DNA of 64,000 nt from Algoriphagus antarcticus (GTDB taxonomy: Bacteria; Bacteroidota; Bacteroidia; Cytophagales; Cyclobacteriaceae): the NCBI RefSeq assembly GCF_002150685.1, contig NZ_MSSW01000002.1, forward strand, positions 62,001 through 126,000, in the 5' to 3' direction. This document shows, piece after piece, positions 61,408 through 64,000 of this stretch (its first letter is position 1; the number at the start of each line of letters is the position of its first letter). The notes below the pieces were generated by a model. That model was given only the letters and a program-made list of their open reading frames with translations, had not been told where the DNA came from and did not search any database. The position numbers were made by a program, and so were the translations under genes.

Positions 61408-62985
61408 CTATTTTTCAGTTACTACAGTCAAAATAGATCTGGCGGGGATAGTCAAATAATCCAAAGCCAGATCTATTTCCACTAACTCCAAATCCTTATC
61501 CTTTGAGGTGATATAAACACTCCTGATAGGATTGGAAATGCCATCTTCGTACAAATGCATTTTCATTTCCTTAATTCCTGAATTTACTATTACCAATACA
61601 ACTTCACTCTTATCAGCGGATTGATAGGCCGAAGCCAAAAATTCAGGAGACTGTTTTTCCTGATTATTAATTTCCACTCCTAGACGCTGATATCCCGGAC
61701 GGATAAACCTGCTGTAATTCCCCAACGCCCAGAGCATTTTGCTTTCGTAGAAATTCCCATCCGCTTTTTCTTTGTCAATGTAAATCAAGCCGTCTTTATA
61801 ATTATAGGGAGAAATGGCAAGCCACCAATGCCAAGCGCTCGCATTGGATACCGTAAGATCATTATGAATCACTTTAGCCAGATAAAGAGCTGGGTCAATC
61901 CCCAAATCTCTCCCATTCCCATTCATTTCACCACCATTACCGCCCAGAATGCAGTACTCACTCATCCAATAACTCAATCCATCTATTTCATTTAAGGCAG
62001 AACGCAGGCTTTCTCTTTGTCTTACGGCAGATTCATAGGGTGAGGTAGTGAAATAACTATGCGCAGAAATTGAGCGGCTCACGTGTTTCAAATCGCCAAT
62101 AAAATTGGATGACTCTGGATTAAAGAAATTCGAAATCTGCTCACCTCTCCCATTCTTGTCTGCTTGCTCATAGAGGTAATTGATTTTGCCTGCTTCGGCT
62201 ACATCGATCTTAGTATTCAGGTTGTTCTTATCTAAAGCATAATCTAGAGCTTTCACAATTCCCCCAATCTCATTATTCCAAAATGGCGTCCCCTCCTGCC
62301 CTCCATCAGACCAGTCCCATTGAGGTTCATTCACCGGACTGACATAATCGACCATTAGGCCTTTTTCGGTTAATCCTTTTACCACCTGAGCCAGATACTC
62401 ACCAAAGTCCTCATATTTCTCCACAGACAGGTTTGACTCCCCATCTTTGGCGAAAGCTTTTCCAGTCTTGGTCATAGATACAGGTGGACTGTTTGAGAAA
62501 ATCAACAATTTACCTACCCCAAATTCCTGTGCGGCTGTGGCAAACCAAACTTGGCCCGCTTGCTTGGACCAATCATATGATCCATCCGTCGACAAAAACG
62601 ACTCAGCTCTCCTCCACTCATCACGAATACCACTTTGCTCGCCTTGCTCTGCACTGCCTGCTCCGACATTAAAGCGCCAGAGTGACAGACCTATTCCTTT
62701 GGGATTTCCATCTGCATCAGACTCATTACTGAAAAGCAACTCAGCGATTGAATTTTTCTTTTGATTGGGCCAAAGGCCTACAAACTGACCTGACCAAGCA
62801 TCTGAAGCACCAAAATGCTCCATTATCTGGTAAGTTTCCTTGCTGATCACGTTTATCTCTACAGTCTCTCCAGAAGTTGTAAACGTTTGATTTTCCTGAC
62901 CTGAGCTTTGACAGGCAAAGAGAACAGCAAACGATACAAAAAGAAAAGTCTTGAAAAAACTTCTGTTGCTACTAATGTTTTTCAT
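61408..62985 (-). CDS. glycoside hydrolase family 30 lipoprotein
   Basis: 525 aa. A lipobox (VLFAC, Cys25) anchors the protein in the cell envelope. The GH30 barrel shows acid/base Glu in VSPVNEPQWDWS (about residue 226) and nucleophile Glu in YWMSEYCILGG (about 347), followed by a beta-sandwich domain. Architecture is close to endo-beta-1,6-galactanase or glucanase members; the exact substrate cannot be decided by eye. It stands between a LysR gene (upstream, same strand, about 160 bases away) and the exb operon. Confidence 0.9.
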   Translation of the reverse strand: MKNISSNRSFFKTFLFVSFAVLFACQSSGQENQTFTTSGETVEINVISKETYQIMEHFGASDAWSGQFVGLWPNQKKNSIAELLFSNESDADGNPKGIGLSLWRFNVGAGSAEQGEQSGIRDEWRRAESFLSTDGSYDWSKQAGQVWFATAAQEFGVGKLLIFSNSPPVSMTKTGKAFAKDGESNLSVEKYEDFGEYLAQVVKGLTEKGLMVDYVSPVNEPQWDWSDGGQEGTPFWNNEIGGIVKALDYALDKNNLNTKIDVAEAGKINYLYEQADKNGRGEQISNFFNPESSNFIGDLKHVSRSISAHSYFTTSPYESAVRQRESLRSALNEIDGLSYWMSEYCILGGNGGEMNGNGRDLGIDPALYLAKVIHNDLTVSNASAWHWWLAISPYNYKDGLIYIDKEKADGNFYESKMLWALGNYSRFIRPGYQRLGVEINNQEKQSPEFLASAYQSADKSEVVLVIVNSGIKEMKMHLYEDGISNPIRSVYITSKDKDLELVEIDLALDYLTIPARSILTVVTEK

Positions 62986-63148
62986 AAGCTAAAGTTTCCA
63001 AATAATTATAATTTAAAAAAAACGATGAAAATAATCCCTGTTCCACGAAGCAATTTTCATCCCTACTAGCCCAAATAACCTCTTAATATACTACAAAACG
63101 GGTGAATATTGCTTTCACAAAGCCTTCTCTGCCACGTGAGCACTATGA

Positions 63149-64000
63149 TCAATATTTTAAATACCAATTAAATTTTTCAGTGAGGATTTTCTGCTTTTCA
63201 GACCGGATAAAATTGAGATAAGCCAGACTTACAGGTGACAGTTTTTTGCTTTTTAGCCAAATCAAACGCCACTCGGTTTTTATAGGCAAGTCTTCTTCTT
63301 CCAAAATGAACAACTGCCCATTGAGCAGCTCATTTTGAATCCCTATCAATGGCATAATAGAATAACCTAGACCTGCGATTACTGCCTGTTTGACAGCTTC
63401 ATTGGAGGTAAGCTCCATGCGCTTTCTCTTTTTCCCCTGATGAACTTCAAAATATTTCTCCATCGCCAGACGAGTCGCAGAACCTTCCTCTCGATATATC
63501 AGCGGTTTATTCTCATCCCTGATTGCATGGTTTCCCACCAAATACAACTTGTTTTCAATTAGTAACTCCTCTTCAATACTTAGCTTTTCGGGTAGTACAG
63601 AAACCAGCGCAAAATCAATCTCATTGTTTTTAAGACTCTCTACCACTCTACTTTTGTTCGTGACGTCCAAGACAAGATCGATCCCGACACTCTTTTCCAA
63701 AAATTCCGATAAAAAATACGGGATTACATATTTCCCAGTAGAAACAGCGGAAATACTGAGCTTGCCCGTCAAGATCCCTTGATATGCCTGTGTTTTGTAA
63801 TTGATATTTTCCAATTCCTGGATTACTCTCTCCGCTATTATTGCAATTTCTTTACCAAAATCAGTTACATACAATTGACGGCTCACTACTTCTGTAAGCG
63901 GAATCTCAAACTGATCTTGTAAGTTTTTTAGTTGTATCGAAACGGCCGGTTGAGTCATAAAAAGCTCCTCCGAAGCCTTAGTAATACTTTTAGTCTGTAC
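63149..64000 (-). CDS. LysR-family transcriptional regulator (N-terminus beyond window)
   Basis: At least 283 aa; the frame is open through the window edge (SITKASEELFMTQPAVSIQ continues upstream of the Met at 63958), so that Met is an internal residue of the winged helix-turn-helix. The C-terminal periplasmic-binding-like effector domain runs from about residue 85 (GKLSISAVSTGKYVIPYFLSEFLEKS). Regulates adjacent genes in the family's usual mode; the GH30 gene downstream may or may not be a target. Confidence 0.9.
   Translation of the reverse strand, partial: VQTKSITKASEELFMTQPAVSIQLKNLQDQFEIPLTEVVSRQLYVTDFGKEIAIIAERVIQELENINYKTQAYQGILTGKLSISAVSTGKYVIPYFLSEFLEKSVGIDLVLDVTNKSRVVESLKNNEIDFALVSVLPEKLSIEEELLIENKLYLVGNHAIRDENKPLIYREEGSATRLAMEKYFEVHQGKKRKRMELTSNEAVKQAVIAGLGYSIMPLIGIQNELLNGQLFILEEEDLPIKTEWRLIWLKSKKLSPVSLAYLNFIRSEKQKILTEKFNWYLKY

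Overview
The window reads as an ordinary stretch of a Bacteroidota chromosome, most probably Cytophagales / Cyclobacteriaceae (Algoriphagus-like). This is inferred from the gene content: a TonB-dependent receptor with a carboxypeptidase-like N-terminal domain, ExbB/ExbD, a DUF6249 protein, LytTR and TPR-kinase signalling, glycoside hydrolases GH30 and GH140, and the pyrG-yidC and asnS/rpoN neighbourhoods. Three RNA transcription units also carry the Bacteroidota-type promoter (-33 TTG / -7 TAnnTTTG, 18-19 nt spacer). No CRISPR array, insertion sequence, rRNA operon or prophage was found.

Layout. 1-2.1 kb: end of a TPR histidine kinase. 2.1-11.5 kb: accessory cluster of small NTF2/SnoaL-like proteins, an SDR oxidoreductase, an O-methyltransferase, a RidA-family protein, an acyltransferase, membrane proteins and a sterol-desaturase-like hydroxylase, with many intergenic repeats and a frameshifted gene. 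11.5-15 kb: LytTR response regulator plus TPR kinase, and an SnoaL-like lipoprotein. 15.3-23.5 kb (minus strand): complete tryptophan operon trpE-G-D-C-F-B-A followed by a DAHP synthase gene, preceded by a Trp-rich leader peptide and a terminator that look like a classical attenuator. 23.7-28.3 kb: SRP RNA, fructose-6-phosphate aldolase/transaldolase-like gene, FtsE-like ATPase, S41 peptidase. 28.4-34.1 kb: phytase, TonB-dependent receptor and a TPR/HTH regulator, a likely phytate or organic phosphate scavenging locus. 34.2-40 kb: CCA-adding enzyme, ECF sigma factor with putative anti-sigma, small HTH protein, orphan genes. 40.2-45.4 kb: pyrG, yidC, GH140 hydrolase. 45.7-49 kb: wreck of a type I restriction-modification locus next to a tRNA-Arg gene that is followed by two degraded copies of its own 3' half. 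49-54 kb: outer-membrane protein, rpoN, asnS. 54.4-58.4 kb: nonsense-interrupted MFS gene, NAD(P)H-hydrate repair enzyme, UMF1-type MFS. 58.5-64 kb: ExbB/ExbD energising operon, GH30 hydrolase, LysR regulator cut by the window end.

Functional links. Tryptophan supply and the first shikimate step appear to be controlled together by attenuation. ExbB/ExbD would energise TonB-dependent receptors such as the one paired with phytase. The restriction locus is dead: hsdM has three in-frame stops and two frameshifts, hsdS has a stop between its recognition domains, and the rest of hsdS is fused in frame to only the C-terminus of hsdR by a large deletion. The strongest items for follow-up are the trp leader, the hsdS-hsdR deletion fusion with the adjacent tRNA fragments, and the shared 5' leader in front of two (perhaps three) neighbouring small genes at 5.7-6.9 kb.
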